A stretch of DNA of 64,000 bases from positions 1 through 64,000 of the forward strand of contig JAZARR010000145.1 of the NCBI GenBank assembly GCA_037389465.1. The letters are read 5' to 3'. Source of the stretch: Baylisascaris procyonis. Lineage: Eukaryota; Nematoda; Chromadorea; Rhabditida; Ascarididae. Each line of letters opens with the position of its first letter. The stretch's first letter is position 1. Below are positions 1-10,940 of this stretch, piece by piece. A program made the translations under genes and the position numbers. A model generated the notes under the pieces. It was not told the origin of the DNA. It was given only the letters and a program-made list of their open reading frames with translations, and did not search any database.

Positions 1-1062
1 TTTTAGTTGCAGCACTTCTCGAGTCTGTCGCATATCCCTGAATATTAATATTTGGGATCTCCGTATATATATCCCAAATATTAATATTATCCCAAAAAGT
101 TGAGCCTACAGATCCCGAAGAGTGCATCTTGTCACCTATGCAAATGGTTTCATTCGACATTAGCGTTCCCTTCCCCTTCAACGAGCTCATCTCATACTTT
201 CACAGAAACGTATCAAAATTGAAAGATGCGAACAAGTATAATAGGTTATGCGGTAATAGGTTATCAAAGTAAGAAAACATTCCCCTTGCCAAAACAATAG
301 GAAGGTATATCTCCACTTCGTCTTTTACTCGTGCAAAAAGCAATATTCACTCCTGATTTGAGGTTATGCACTATTGTAGTGATGAATATATCAATTGTTC
401 CACAACTTGTGGCGCAAATGGCACTGGTGATGAACGCAAGAAAATGAATATGAAAGAGAAAACGTTAGCGCAAATGAGCCAATAAAAAAGGTAAGAAGTT
501 TCAAAACAACTGAAGAGACGCACCGTTGACCTGACACCACATATGCCTTTGAATTTCGCTCATCTGGCCAAGCAGTATTTCAAGTCATATATATCAATAG
601 CGCAAGAAGTCATACGACATACCTCACGCCTACAGAATCCCATAATTCCTAGCCCGTGCAGTTGTTGAATTGATACTACAAGGAGAAAACGGCAAAAAAT
701 ATTTACGGAGATTTAAAAAATCAGTGCAAAGTATTGTGCTAAAAACAGTGCTAAATAAATCTAAACGGTAGTATTAAGATAAACACAATGATATGCATAA
801 AAAAATTAACATTTATTCACATATGAATACGTCATCTTTAAATATAACCTATTTCACGCAACACAACTATGCGTACTCAAACATCATAAAACAGAAAGTG
901 GGCGTGGCCCTACAGTACTCTCAACCAATCAGCGCTCTCCAGCAATATTCATATAGAGGGTGAATGAGGCAGTGCTCTTTCTTGGGCGACCACTAATATT
1001 TAGATTTCATCGGAGGGTAGAAATATATGTTCACTGAGGCACTTTTTGTAAGAAAAAGAAAG

Positions 1063-1093
<31 letters not shown>

Positions 1094-3296
1094 TAATAAT
1101 GTTTCTTTTCCTTTGATTAAATAATCGAATACAAACGAATTTGAAAATTTTTGAGTGACGTCCATAATTGCGGCTCTACACCCTTAGTGCAACGCACCAT
1201 TGCAACAATATCGTGCGATGCACGAATTCGAATACTCAATCATGACAGAATATTGTGCAATGATTGAATATTTAAATGGGCTTCATTCTACAAATAAATT
1301 CAAATATATATATATTATATACATAATATATATAATATAATAAATAAATCGCACCTAAAATCGACCATAAAAACTGTTTTCTTTACAAAGAAAACAATTC
1401 CCTATATCTAAAACCCGTCTTCAATACACTTTCTTCATATTCCACAGATATAAAAATCTATAAACGATGAAATGATCTAAGCATTCAATTCGTAGTATTC
1501 AATTGCATTCAATGTGAAATTACTTGAAGATCAATAAACGTTTAAAAAAGTCATCTAAAGAGATCGTAAACCAATGCGAAAATAAAGTGTTTTTAAGCCA
1601 AAAGAGATGAAAACATTGCAGCCAAATTAAGCATACTAAGCAATCAATGCACAAAGCTATGCATTAAAAGTTTAGTGAGACATATAAAACCTACACGTTT
1701 TCGTAAAAAGTGGAAAATTGATAGAAATGGCTGCTAAATAAGAAATTAAAGTGTAGGAAAAGGGTTCACAATACGGTAATGATACGATTTAATGTCACCA
1801 ACACTTCAAACAACTAATTCAACAAGCTCAAAATGAAGCATTCTTCAATATCAAGCTCAACATCATAGCCGATGTCCATGGAATGGAACCGATTCAATCA
1901 AAAATTCGTGCATCATTTGTTTATCAACGATGCAAACAAACAGTATTAATGCGATGCATCATTCGGCAACAAGATGCATCTATTTTAACGATTCTATATG
2001 CGTACATCGATGAAATTTCGTTGGAAATCAGCGCAATATTATTTATCAAAAAATGTTGCAGCGCTATATTTTATTACACGAATGAACAACTGCACAGTGA
2101 GGGAGAAGGAATAATGTTGTTGAAATTAATAAGTAAGCAACAGCGTCAGTCATAAATGCACAACTTTTTTGGCTATGCTTCTTCACATATCGATTCAAAA
2201 TCGGCAACAAAATTGTTGGCAAAGTGAGAGAGGAAGAGAGACGGGGCACGCGAACGAGGATTCTACAAACATTTCATAGCGCCTTGCACAAGACTTCATA
2301 TTTTACGTTCCCCTACTTCATTTGTATACTCAATAAATAGCAATTCACAAAGAGGACCCCTCCTATCTTAATAATGGAATTTGTTGCTGCAGTTCAGAAT
2401 CACTGAATTTGTCAATCGTTGTCTTCAACTTAATTTCCCCATAACCTTTCACTTGAATAGCAATAATAAATACAACCTGAATACACGACTGGACGAAATC
2501 TACAACAAATTCTGGATACACGAGTGGACAAAATTCTCTAAGATGGCATCAATATGCTCTTTATAAACCCCAATCATTTCAATAAGTATTACCAGTCCAA
2601 CTCAATAGACCGACCGCTATTCAGTCCATCAACAAATAATAAAGCAACGCATCAAATGCATTCATATTCCATTTGAAACCATCGCTGGTGCATTCCTTCT
2701 ATAAGAATTTGTTGCCATGATCTCGCTAATCGCTACATGCAATCTGCCCGTCGTAAAAAGCAAATCAGACTTTTAACCACACTTCGATGACCATCAACAT
2801 TGGCAACTGATTTGCTAAGTTGAAGTTGATATAATGAGTGAACCGATCAATTCGCAGTGACTGAATCCACAGAACCTAAGTGCCCTAACTTTAGTAGCTC
2901 TTAGGCTGAAAAACTATACAACATATAGATGGATCAGCAAATATACACAAACGAACACAGACACAACTTCATCAGAGTTCACCTTATGAAAACACAGGAA
3001 ATTTATTCTTTTTGCTCCAAATCTGATAGGAATACAGACGATTCATGTGAGTGGAGACATTCTTTTAGAGCAAGCAGACGATCCACTGACGAAAAGCAAA
3101 CCAGAAAATAGTAAAATTATTTGAAGTACTTTAAAAAACAAAGGAAAATCACATTTGAAGAGCGCCTAAAATGCAGTACTTCATGTGATCATTACATCAC
3201 CTTTCTTATACTTAATCATCTTCCCATTTAAAGAGGAGAGAAGCGCGGCTTTTCCAGCATAAAACAACTCAAACAAACACAATGTGATTCTTTCAC
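1..3296. other. No supported gene; AT-rich sequence
   Basis: I see no convincing exon or RNA gene here. There are short (TA)n tracts (about 1062-1099 and 1305-1340) and open frames of up to 90 codons without coding character. It may be intron, 3' region of the gene model, or intergenic. Confidence 0.5.
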
Positions 3297-3363
3297 CAAA
3301 GTGGTACACTGTGACAAGCCAAATGAATCGTTATTATTATCAGATGAAGCGATATTTTGAATT
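3297..3363 (-). CDS. Possible exon, Asn/Asp/Ser-rich
   Basis: A strong acceptor (ATATTTTCTGCAG) precedes AATTCAAAATATCG, and CCACTTTG is followed by GTGAAAG. One base plus 22 codons read IQNIASSDNNNDSFGLSQCT and TL, ending in phase 0. A second frame (FKISLHLIIITIHLACHS) is also open. It needs an unseen exon between it and 3874 to match phase. Confidence 0.38.
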
Positions 3364-3873
3364 CTGCAGAAAATATATCCCAAAACTCTATAAAAGTAAG
3401 TGAATATAACTTCATCTATTCGAAAATGAGAGTTCATTCTGAAAGACTAACGAATCAGTGCCAAAAACAGCGATGAACTATTGCTAATTCGATGCGCTGC
3501 AATTGATCAATGAAGTTTTCAAGTGAATGCGAGCATTTGACACCATGATTAAACGTTTCAAATTAGATTCCATAAACGTTATCCATCAAAGTTTGAAACT
3601 TTTTTTTATAAAATAACGCCTTCATTAATGCAGCAGTAAGAACGATATTCATCGTTATATTATTGAACTGATGAGTAATTCATGTCAACAGAATAATAAA
3701 AAAAGATGTGAGAATAAACCAAATCAGATCATTATGAGAAGTGATGACCCGATGAGATGACATCATCTGCACTGTGCAACAACTACGCATCTCAATGATG
3801 CAATTTCAAAACACAATCGACCGCTAAGTTTCTCTTTCCCATTTCAATGCAACTAAAAGTACCAAAGAAATAC

Positions 3874-4026
3874 CTGGTATGAATACTTTCCCAAAACCAA
3901 AGCATCAAAAGTACCGAAAATATCTCTCCCTGAGGTGAGCCCTTCGTACATATTGGTTCTCGCTTCTACGTTATAAGTAGTGAGCATCGAATCTCTGCAA
4001 GTCCAGAGTTGCTCAAATCCAGCCAA
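3874..4026 (-). CDS. Exon of unidentified protein
   Basis: The acceptor ATTATTACTCACAG precedes TTGGCTGG, and CATACCAG is followed by GTATTTC. Exactly 51 codons are open in phase 0: LAGFEQLWTCRDSMLTTYNV, then EARTNMYEGLTSGRDIFGTF and DALVLGKYSYQ. It fits the outgoing phase of 5647-5745. The frame also stays open beyond both borders, so the borders are less certain than the coding nature. Confidence 0.5.
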
Positions 4027-4068
4027 CTGTGAGTAATAATTGCCCGTTTTTGCCGGGATACATACCAT

Positions 4069-4239
4069 AGGAAACACTTTTTGAAAGTGTATCGGTTACA
4101 CGCATTATGAATTAGACGTGTTAGGAGTACCAATTATACGTCCAATGCACTGGTGAATTCCTTCCTCTACAGGCAAAGCCTGCGAAGCTGATTGTTAGAA
4201 TGTTATAAAACACATGTTAGCGTTCATTAAAAAAGTTTA
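4069..4239 (+). repeat. Dispersed repeat, copy A
   Basis: It matches 59774-59939 in the same orientation, with the best block at acaggcaaagcctgcga ... gttagaatgttataaaacacatgttagcgttcat. Similarity fades at both ends and small gaps are present. Two copies 55 kb apart suggest an interspersed non-coding element, possibly a small non-autonomous transposon. No terminal inverted repeats were seen. Confidence 0.85.
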
Positions 4240-4922
4240 CTTCAGGAAGGCGCAATTGGGACACATAACAGTTGAGACATTGACCATCAAATATGGCGTT
4301 CGCGAGGTCTTGGCACGTCCAGTACTTGGATCGATCGTTCCAATAATTTTCTTCCTTGAACGACCTTATAACATGTCATCTGCGTTGCGCCATTGTCAAT
4401 ATGCACCTGCAAATTGGCATAATATTTTATCTTTCTTGTCTTTGTGCTCGCTAGGAAAGCTCCTATGTGACACTTTGTCAATAAAACTTATATTAAAACA
4501 GTTTATATTACAAAAACGATTTATATTACAAAATATTATAAAACGTTCACTTTTTATTATATATTACAACTTATATTACAAAATAAACATATTTATGTGA
4601 CATTTACAACTTATATTACAAAACGATAAAACGATAGTTTATCGAATTCAAATTTTGGACCCACTGTTACACTACTGCTAATCTGTGAAACTATCACATC
4701 GTTGACAACATACCAACAACGGATGCCTATGCGACTAGGATTACTGTTACAATTGTGAAATCTTTATGAGTACTATCTGATTATGTTAACGAAAGTATCA
4801 ATTACCTTCTCACAGCACTTTCGCGATCATTACAACAGAAGCTCTATCAACGTTCCAAGAATCCAGCTGCTCTCTGCTCGGAAAGGACACTTTTTACGCT
4901 CAAGAAAAGGCTTATAAGGTCA

Positions 4923-5057
4923 GATCGTCAAAAAGAGGCCAACAACAAGCACTTTTGACTCGCAGGATTCATTTAATTCAGCGTGGTGAACATTATCAGC
5001 AAAACGTTTGACCCTTAAGGCAATCGAATCTATGAGCTTCAGTAAAATGGAAACGAG
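4923..5057 (+). repeat. Copy 1 of a 134-bp duplicated segment
   Basis: This is the direct-repeat partner of 6002-6135. Unlike copy 2 it is not followed by the 21-bp tandem array; after ggaaacga it continues into unrelated sequence. The duplication boundary therefore coincides with the start of the array at copy 2. Confidence 0.92.
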
Positions 5058-5646
5058 TACCCTAATGAATTTCATCCAAGTTGGTATAGTGGATCTAGAA
5101 AAAGAAAAACGTGGACAAATAGAACCTCTGAGTATGTTACGGAAAACTTATAGCCAAGGTTGAGTACTAGAAAAAGACGTTTCGACGTTACGTTACGAAC
5201 AAATCGAACGTTTCAGACCAGAAATTAAATATTGACAGAATCTATCATAAAGCAATCAGTAAGTCCGACCAAGACTTCACTGGAAACCCACTGTTTACAA
5301 GTGAATGAAAATTTTGTCCACAGAGGATCCCAAGCGGCGACCATCCTCCTTCCTGGCAGATGACCCAATCAAACAGTGGTTTCTATGGAATCCGAACAAA
5401 CTTCCAAAGGGATTATTTAAAAGCATCTAAAATTTCTATAAAACTTACTCCACTAGTTATAGCCCCAAAGGGAAAAGAAACCCTTCGCACAAACTTGTCT
5501 ATGCATCGTATAATATTTGATAAAGCGTAGAGCTTTTGATCACAAATAACTTGACTATCTCCTCCCAAGAAGAATCTCGACGAATATAACTAAATAAAAT
5601 GAAAATAAAATTTAAAACATGCAAACATTTCAAGTTCACTACTCAC

Positions 5647-5745
5647 CTTATCAACGCATGCAGAACACTTCTCGAAGTATCTCGTCGTTGCGCTGTATCC
5701 CTGTTTCAAAAGCTGTTTCTCTGTTTTGTTAACAGTACCTCTTCC
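5647..5745 (-). CDS. Exon of unidentified protein
   Basis: The borders are excellent: acceptor TGTATATTTCAG before GGAAGAGGT, donor GTTGATAAG before GTGAGTAG. Exactly 33 codons are open in phase 0: GRGTVNKTEKQLLKQGYSAT then TRYFEKCSACVDK. The plus strand in the same place is open too but has no matching splice sites. The outgoing phase fits the next block at 4026. Lys/Glu-rich with a Cys pair near the end; no known motif. Confidence 0.65.
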
Positions 5746-6001
5746 CTGAAATATACAAACATCCTACAGATAAACAGTCAAGATTCATCGTTTCAGACAT
5801 TTGACGTTTTGCTTATAGTACATGACATATTCTGAAAGTAAAAATATAATTTACATTCCAGCTACTAGCTTTTCCTCTCTTCAAGCCCACTAACTTTAAA
5901 CACCTACTGCGATGGGAAAAGGTTCAAATTTTACCATCTTAGAGGCAATTTTAGCGAAAATATGACCAATAGGTTAATGAGAATAACTCAGGAAGGCATA
6001 T

Positions 6002-6135
6002 ATCGTCAAAAAGAGGCCAACAACAAGCACTTTTGACTCGCAGAATTCATTTAATCCAGCGTGGTGAACATTATCAACCAAAAAGTTTGACCCTTAAAGC
6101 AATCGAATCTATGAGCTTCAGTAATATGGAAACGA
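6002..6135 (+). repeat. Copy 2 of a 134-bp duplicated segment
   Basis: This segment (atcgtcaaaaagaggccaac at its start) matches 4923-5057 at over 90% identity by eye, with a few substitutions and small indels. It abuts the 21-bp tandem array. The pair is direct and about 1.08 kb apart. Confidence 0.92.
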
Positions 6136-6470
6136 TTTTTATGCACTAAAATAAGGTTTTTATGCACTAGAATAAGGTTTCTATGCACTAAAATAAGGTT
6201 TTTATACACGAAAATAAGGTTTTTACGAACTAAAATAAGGTTTATATGCACTAAAATAAGGTTTTATGAACTAAAATAAGGTTTTTATGCACTAAAATAA
6301 GTTTTTATGCACTAAAATAATGTTTTTATGCACTAAAATAAGATTTTTATGCACTAAAATAAGTTTTCATGCACTAAAATAAGGCTTCTATGCACTAAAA
6401 TAAGGTTTTATGCACTAAAATAAGGTTCTATGCACTAAAATAAGATTTTCATGCACTAAAATAAGGTTTT
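6136..6470. repeat. Degenerate 21-bp tandem repeat, 16 copies
   Basis: Sixteen copies of a unit like tttttatgcactaaaataagg occur head to tail, varying from about 19 to 22 bp and with scattered substitutions. It starts directly after a 134-bp segment that is duplicated elsewhere (6002-6135). It encodes nothing plausible; minus-strand frames through it simply repeat NLILVHK-type peptides. Confidence 0.95.
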
Positions 6471-6826
6471 TTGTGAATGGTAAACCCCGGTAAATAGGGG
6501 ATGTGTGGGCCTGAGGAGCTGAAAATTCTGGAAAACATCTGGAGCAGTGGCAAACAAATATGGAAACGGATATGCAACCCTTCACAACTGCGACCGCCAG
6601 GTCAACCTTGCATATATTGCCAACAAATCAGGAAACATGCATATCTCAGATTCATACATTTTCACTCCCCTATCTCCTTACCCTCACAGTGAAAATATTT
6701 GGCTAATTCAACTGCTTATTATAGCTCGACATAACTATCAGGATTAACTTAAAATTTGCTAAATTAAGCTAAAAGATTTGTAGAAAGAAGACCAACCGCA
6801 GAAAGGCCGACGAGTGGAGCTCTCAC

Positions 6827-6976
6827 TGGCAACAGATCGCTTTAGACGCCTGAGTTGCGAGGAGTCTTCGTTTCTCGATAGGCCATATTGCACTCTGCCG
6901 CGTTCATCGTTTCCAACACCAGTTTAGTGATTTCCTCGATATCAGTCATATTCTTCTTGAATTCCACGAAAATATC
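6827..6976 (-). CDS. Exon with a late frame break
   Basis: A strong acceptor (AACGTTATTTCAG) precedes GATATTTTCGTGG. From the first base the frame reads DIFVEFKKNMTDIEEITKLV then LETMNAAECNMA and reaches TAA at 6842. Near ATGGCCTATCG the next frame becomes good (IEKRRLLATQASKAICCQ) and runs to the donor TGTTGCCA before GTGAGAGC. One C fewer in GGCC would join them. Helical, possibly coiled-coil. If the break is real, the TAA would end the protein here. Confidence 0.5.
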
Positions 6977-7131
6977 CTGAAATAACGTTGGCGATGATGG
7001 TGTGAAACTTATCGAAAAAAGCGGTTCCATCGAATAGCAAAATTTATCTTTATAAAAATTGAAACTTTTAAGAAAAAATGCGTTCTGAGAGAATAAACGA
7101 AATGTAGAGAAAAAAATTGTTAGGTAATCAC

Positions 7132-7180
7132 CTTTCTATGAGCAGCAGCCGGCCCACACCCCTATCTGCCTTTTCCCCCG
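7132..7180 (-). CDS. Possible 49-bp exon
   Basis: The acceptor TAGTTTTGTTCCAG precedes CGGGGGAAAAGG, and CATAGAAAG is followed by GTGATTAC. Entering in phase 1 from the exon at 7786 it forms an alanine codon, then reads GEKADRGVGRLLLIE, leaving two bases. The other two frames contain stops. The outgoing phase does not fit the next exon (6976), so either a base is wrong (the block has a run of five G on this strand) or an exon is missing. Confidence 0.45.
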
Positions 7181-7785
7181 CTGGAACAAAACTAGTATTG
7201 CAAGTAGTGGGTTTAACAGCCTCCGTTCAGAACTGTCTAAATTTAAAATTATCCACCGGAAAGAGTCGTTCAAGCCAAAGAATTGTCTACTTTCATGAAG
7301 CGTCCCGCATCCTTTTTATTTGCTTCACACTCGTGACTTTTTTATTGGAATACGTCCACTATCGACCTAATATATACATTACTTACTGTAAGTATCGTTA
7401 TTTTGTAAATAAATATTTTACAAACAATATAATGTCTAACATCAATTATGCATAAGCAAAGATAAGCGATGAATCAGTGGCTCTAACATACAGCAACCAC
7501 CTCATTCCTCCCGTTTATTTCGAAGCACTTACTCCCTCACCTTCTTCGCTTTGATCCGCAACTCAAATCTCCCTCATAAATGAAAGATAATACCGACGTT
7601 TCTTCATATATCACCCTTCAAATAATAAGCCATACCTAATCGGTAGCCAATGAGATTTCATCGACAAGAAATGATCTGATCGGCCTTATTTCATCGCTGT
7701 AGAACGATATCACATCTCTGAAATAGCATTCAATTTTTCCTCATTCAATGATCACATCATTAAAAATAAACGAAAAAATGCAAAC

Positions 7786-8070
7786 CTTCGCTATAATATA
7801 GTCGCAGCTGCTTTCCACATCCAGTATCGCCAACCATCAGCACAGGTTCATTAGAACGCCATGCTTATGTGCAGGGCACAATCATTCCGCGCGCTGCCGA
7901 CGTTAATTCGACTGGCCAATTCACCATTCCTTATAGTGGAAGGCATATTCATCGAATCAATGGCGAATAGACGTTTCGTATTGACTGTTCGTTTCAAATG
8001 TTTCCCGAGAGTTGCCTTCAATAGATTCTTGTCGATTGCATTTCGACAACGGGCAGCTAATAATAAAAAC
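7786..8070 (-). CDS. Exon with a Walker-A-like motif and a frame break
   Basis: The acceptor ATTAATTTGCAG precedes GTTTTTATTATTAG, and TAGCGAAG is followed by GTTTGC. One base and then about 70 codons are open (FLLLAARCRNAIDKNLLKAT at the start, LHISMA near the end). The next frame then gives SNEPVLMVGDTGCGKQLRLY and ends in phase 1, fitting the block at 7180. The join needs a one-base change near GGCGTTCTAATG. GDTGCGK resembles the P-loop of AAA+ ATPases, where EPVL.VG.TGCGK is typical of large multi-AAA proteins, but the usual Thr/Ser after the lysine is missing. I therefore do not assign ATPase function. Confidence 0.48.
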
Positions 8071-8623
8071 CTGCAAATTAATCGCATTTTTCAATTTTTA
8101 TAAAAAAAAATTTTTGGTTGATAATATTTTTTGGCTATATACACATCTAAATATATGCTCATTTCTATAACTGATGACAAAAGAATTATGTCTGAATGTT
8201 CTTTGCACTAATATCCGGCATGGAAAAGATAACTTTTCTGCTTAAACAGAAGATCTCTTTGAACAGAAATTATAGAAGTCTCATTCCAGCTCCTAGAAAA
8301 ATACAAGTCTGGGCTTGTGCTCACCTAAATACATGCTGCAAGATAGCAATAAAGACGTTGGTTACACAAAACGAACGTATTCACATTATCAAATGCAAAA
8401 TGACGTCATATTTGCTTCCATACCTCACACCGATCTCTCGTCAGGCTATTAGACAAGCAAGACCATCGACTTGCAAGAAGCGAAGCAAACCGTAACCACC
8501 TTCCCTACCAAAGCATTTCACTCATCTTTCTCACCAGCCCATCGCAATGCCTAAAAGTCAAAAATGAAACTTGTCCAACCTTGATCCCCAAGGCGTTGCT
8601 GCCAATCTGTCTGATCAGATAAC

Positions 8624-8760
8624 TGCCAATCGTTTAGACCATCCGAATGGATTTTGCAACATCCATCTCGTGCTGAGAATATGCCCATAAGACTCCTTCG
8701 CGCAGCAGTTCACATTCGCACAATACCATCGAGAAAGACTAAACGCATCATTCAATGCGG
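8624..8760 (-). CDS. Possible exon, frame uncertain
   Basis: The acceptor ACGATGCGTTTCAG precedes CCGCATTGAATG. In the phase set by the candidate exon at 8840 it reads ALNDAFSLSRWYCANV and stays open for 45 codons to a weak donor (TTGGCA before GTTATC). From about the middle, the neighbouring frame looks more protein-like (ELLREGVLWAYSQHEMDVAK then SIRMV), which would follow from one missing G at AATGTGAAC. Exon end and frame are unsure. Confidence 0.38.
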
Positions 8761-8839
8761 CTGAAACGCATCGTATAATCCGAGTGCTCGCAGCTGCTTT
8801 GCGCAATGGCGAGAATCGATAAAAATCTACCGTACTTAC

Positions 8840-8897
8840 AGCTTTGTTGCGGTCTCTCTCCATCTCTCTCGTGCGCGTGCGCCGACTCCATATGAAC
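8840..8897 (-). CDS. Candidate exon inside a long inverted repeat
   Basis: AAAATGATAG precedes GTTCATATGG (weak acceptor), and CAACAAAGCT is followed by GTAAGTACGG, a full consensus donor. In phase 0 it encodes 19 residues, HMESAHAHERDGERPQQS being the core, and leaves one base that fits the two bases at 8760 (a serine codon). An inverted copy of the whole block lies about 40 bp upstream in gene sense (8935-8997). The low-complexity composition makes the coding call uncertain; the block may instead be part of a repeat that carries a donor-like end. Confidence 0.35.
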
Positions 8898-8997
8898 CTA
8901 TCATTTTTTTTATATCACTCTTTGAACGTGCCTACATATGTTCATAGGGAGCCGGCGCACACGCGCGAGAGAGATGGAGAGGGACCACAGCGAAGCT
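8840..8997. repeat. Imperfect inverted repeat, arms about 60 bp
   Basis: The left arm (8840-8901, agctttgttgcggtctctct onward) and the reverse complement of the right arm (8935-8997, agcttcgctgtggtccctct onward) align end to end with about 85% identity and no large gap, separated by about 35 bp. Transcribed from either strand it would fold into a long hairpin. The arms are rich in GA/CT and CG, unlike their surroundings. Confidence 0.85.
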
Positions 8998-9528
8998 CTA
9001 AGTGTGGTATATTTTCATCCATTCTTACATGCTGTTACTGACATAAAAATCCATGTTGGGGGAGTGAACAGTACTGGACAGCACTATTACGCCCTCATTT
9101 TTCGCAACAAGTAGATAACTACGTATAAATGACGCTTGAAATCCAGAAATGAGTGTCGGCTGATCCCGAGAACAAAACCCTTCCCGACTTTTGAAGGGTG
9201 TGTTTCCAGAAATGAGGGTGTTTCTGGCCCTATGAATTATCTCAATAATCAGAAGTTTTGTAGTTACTGCAACTAACCGACAGATGAATAAAACTAGAAG
9301 GTATGAGAAAAGGATAACAATTTATGGACAATGGTTAAAAATGAGTCCGAATATCCACAACATGAACTTCTTTCAAATCTATGGAGAATATCTCGAGATG
9401 AAATATGAGAAGGAAATTTATGCAATAGAAAAAAACCTCTATAATACGAGTTCATGTTATGCAGAAAAATACAAAAAACCGAAAAATCTAAAACTCTAAA
9501 AATCTAAAAAAAAATTCAAATTACTAAC

Positions 9529-9614
9529 CCCTTTCCTTTGGAAATCGTCGTCATATCGAAACGACTGCAAATATTCAATGAATTTGGAGCATATTTTAAT
9601 GGTAATTCCAACAT
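9529..9614 (-). CDS. Exon of unidentified protein
   Basis: The acceptor CTTTAATTTCAG precedes ATGTTGGAATT, and AGGAAAGGG is followed by GTTAGTAA. Two bases plus 28 codons read VGITIKICSKFIEYLQSFRY then DDDFQRKG and end at a codon boundary. The first-base frame is also open (MLELPLKYAPNS...) but does not fit the microexon at 10128. The chosen frame looks like amphipathic helix. No family recognised. Confidence 0.6.
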
Positions 9615-10127
9615 CTGAAATTAAAGAATGCATTGCTGAACCATATAGTACCGTCATAAGCAGAGATTTCCAGCTTTGAATTGAGAATGTGGGATAAACT
9701 CGATGAAAAAAGTCTAACAAGAGGTGGGATGGGCAGAAAGAGGCACGAAAAAAGACGACCTGAATTTTCTGACCAATCAAATGCGGCTAAAGGGTGCACT
9801 CAAATCTCTCATAGAGGAACAAGATGAAGAAAAGGAAGTGGTTCAGGCACATTATCCAGAAGTCGTAATACGCCAAAAGCGCTAAATTTAAAAATCAGCA
9901 ACCTGAACGTAGTAGACCGTTAAAAATTGCAATATCCGAATAATCTACAAATACACCTCCAATCTAGATAACGTTCTACAGCAATTTTGCTCAGCCTATA
10001 TGATCAAATGTGGCCAAAATGTGATCAATTCGGGCCATAGTTCACCTCGTGACCGATAAAAGAACACTACAAAGCTCAAATATAAGATAGGAATGTAGAC
10101 CAATTCGTTTAAAATCAGATCAATTAC

Positions 10128-10158
10128 CTGTTGCAGCATTCTCCAAACAAACTCTTAC
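10128..10158 (-). CDS. 31-bp microexon
   Basis: The acceptor TATTTTTGATACAG precedes GTAAGAGTTTG, and GCTGCAACAG is followed by GTAATTG. Entering in phase 0 from the exon at 10532 it reads VRVCLENAAT and leaves a single G, which with the AT at 9614 makes an aspartate codon. Without it the two larger exons would be out of phase, which is the main evidence for it. Confidence 0.58.
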
Positions 10159-10531
10159 CTGTATCAAAAATAACGAATTAAATTATTACTATGAGTAATT
10201 TTCAGTGCAAAACCATCTCTATGGAACCAAAAATGAAATGATCTTTCAGTTGCTAAAGAAAATGTACAAAAGAGAAGGGTTCCAACGAGATGTTCCCTAC
10301 TTTTGGTGAACGACTCGAGGCGGAAATGTCCAACTCTAAGGTGATCAATACCAGTTTGTAATAGATGGAAATCCTAATTAACAAAAATCAAGCACTTAGC
10401 CATTTCTCCTCTTTTCGCAGATTAAAAAAAACTGTTCTTAGTAAAAAATATAATATATAATGCCCTCATAAAGAATATATAAATACCCTCAAAAAAAATA
10501 TATTAAAGAAAGTAAGAAATATAAAAAATAC

Positions 10532-10668
10532 CTCCATCAAAGGAATGGTAACATTGCGATCGTTATATAAAATTGCAAAGCGCTCCCAGTCGATGCGATC
10601 TTCCAAAGCGAAAATAAAGTCGTCGACCCGGCCGTATTTTCTGACAATTGCCTTATCGCCGAGGAAAC
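10532..10668 (-). CDS. Exon immediately downstream of the satellite intron
   Basis: The acceptor CGCGATTTGCAG precedes GTTTCCTCGG and the donor is TTGATGGAG before GTATTTTT. Two bases plus 45 codons are open and end at a codon boundary: FLGDKAIVRKYGRVDDFIFA, then LEDRIDWERFAILYNDRNVT and IPLME. The even mix of charged and hydrophobic residues and the clean borders make it one of the best exons. The incoming phase is satisfied by the exon at 51969, and the outgoing phase by the microexon at 10158. The protein family is not recognised. Confidence 0.72.
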
Positions 10669-10940
10669 CTGCAAATCGCGAAATATAAACCTGAACATTT
10701 AACACATCCAGACTGTTGATAAATATCAAACCATTTTCTTGAATAAAAAAAAATTCCTCAACATTTAAAAATTCTCTTATCACGATCCTATCTATATCAA
10801 ACGATCATATAACAACCACATCAACTCAACTCAAAAAGTGACACCAACTCCGATTCAGCGAAAACAATAACTTTCCGCTTTGATATTTTAAAATAACAAG
10901 GTTTGAAAAGAATTTATGCAAATTGTGTTTAATGCGTAAC

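Noticed and set aside
4214..4600. Plus-strand frame of 128 codons
   Set aside because: It starts within the dispersed repeat and ends in Ile/Leu/Lys/Tyr-rich AT-derived sequence. No supporting splice sites or known similarity.
6051..6251. Minus-strand frame with repeated NLILVHK peptides
   Set aside because: It is produced by the 21-bp tandem repeat; there are no splice sites and the repeat is degenerate with indels.
7117..7455. Plus-strand frame of 112 codons
   Set aside because: It overlaps the minus-strand block at 7132-7180, has no splice signals or coding character, and ends in low-complexity AT-rich sequence.
7786..8070. Naming the host gene midasin or RNF213 from the P-loop
   Set aside because: Only one short motif fits, its Thr/Ser is missing, and none of the other exons shows recognisable features of those proteins.
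8196..8495. Plus-strand frame of 99 codons
   Set aside because: No homologous look, no splice or promoter signals, and the surrounding evidence for coding is on the other strand.
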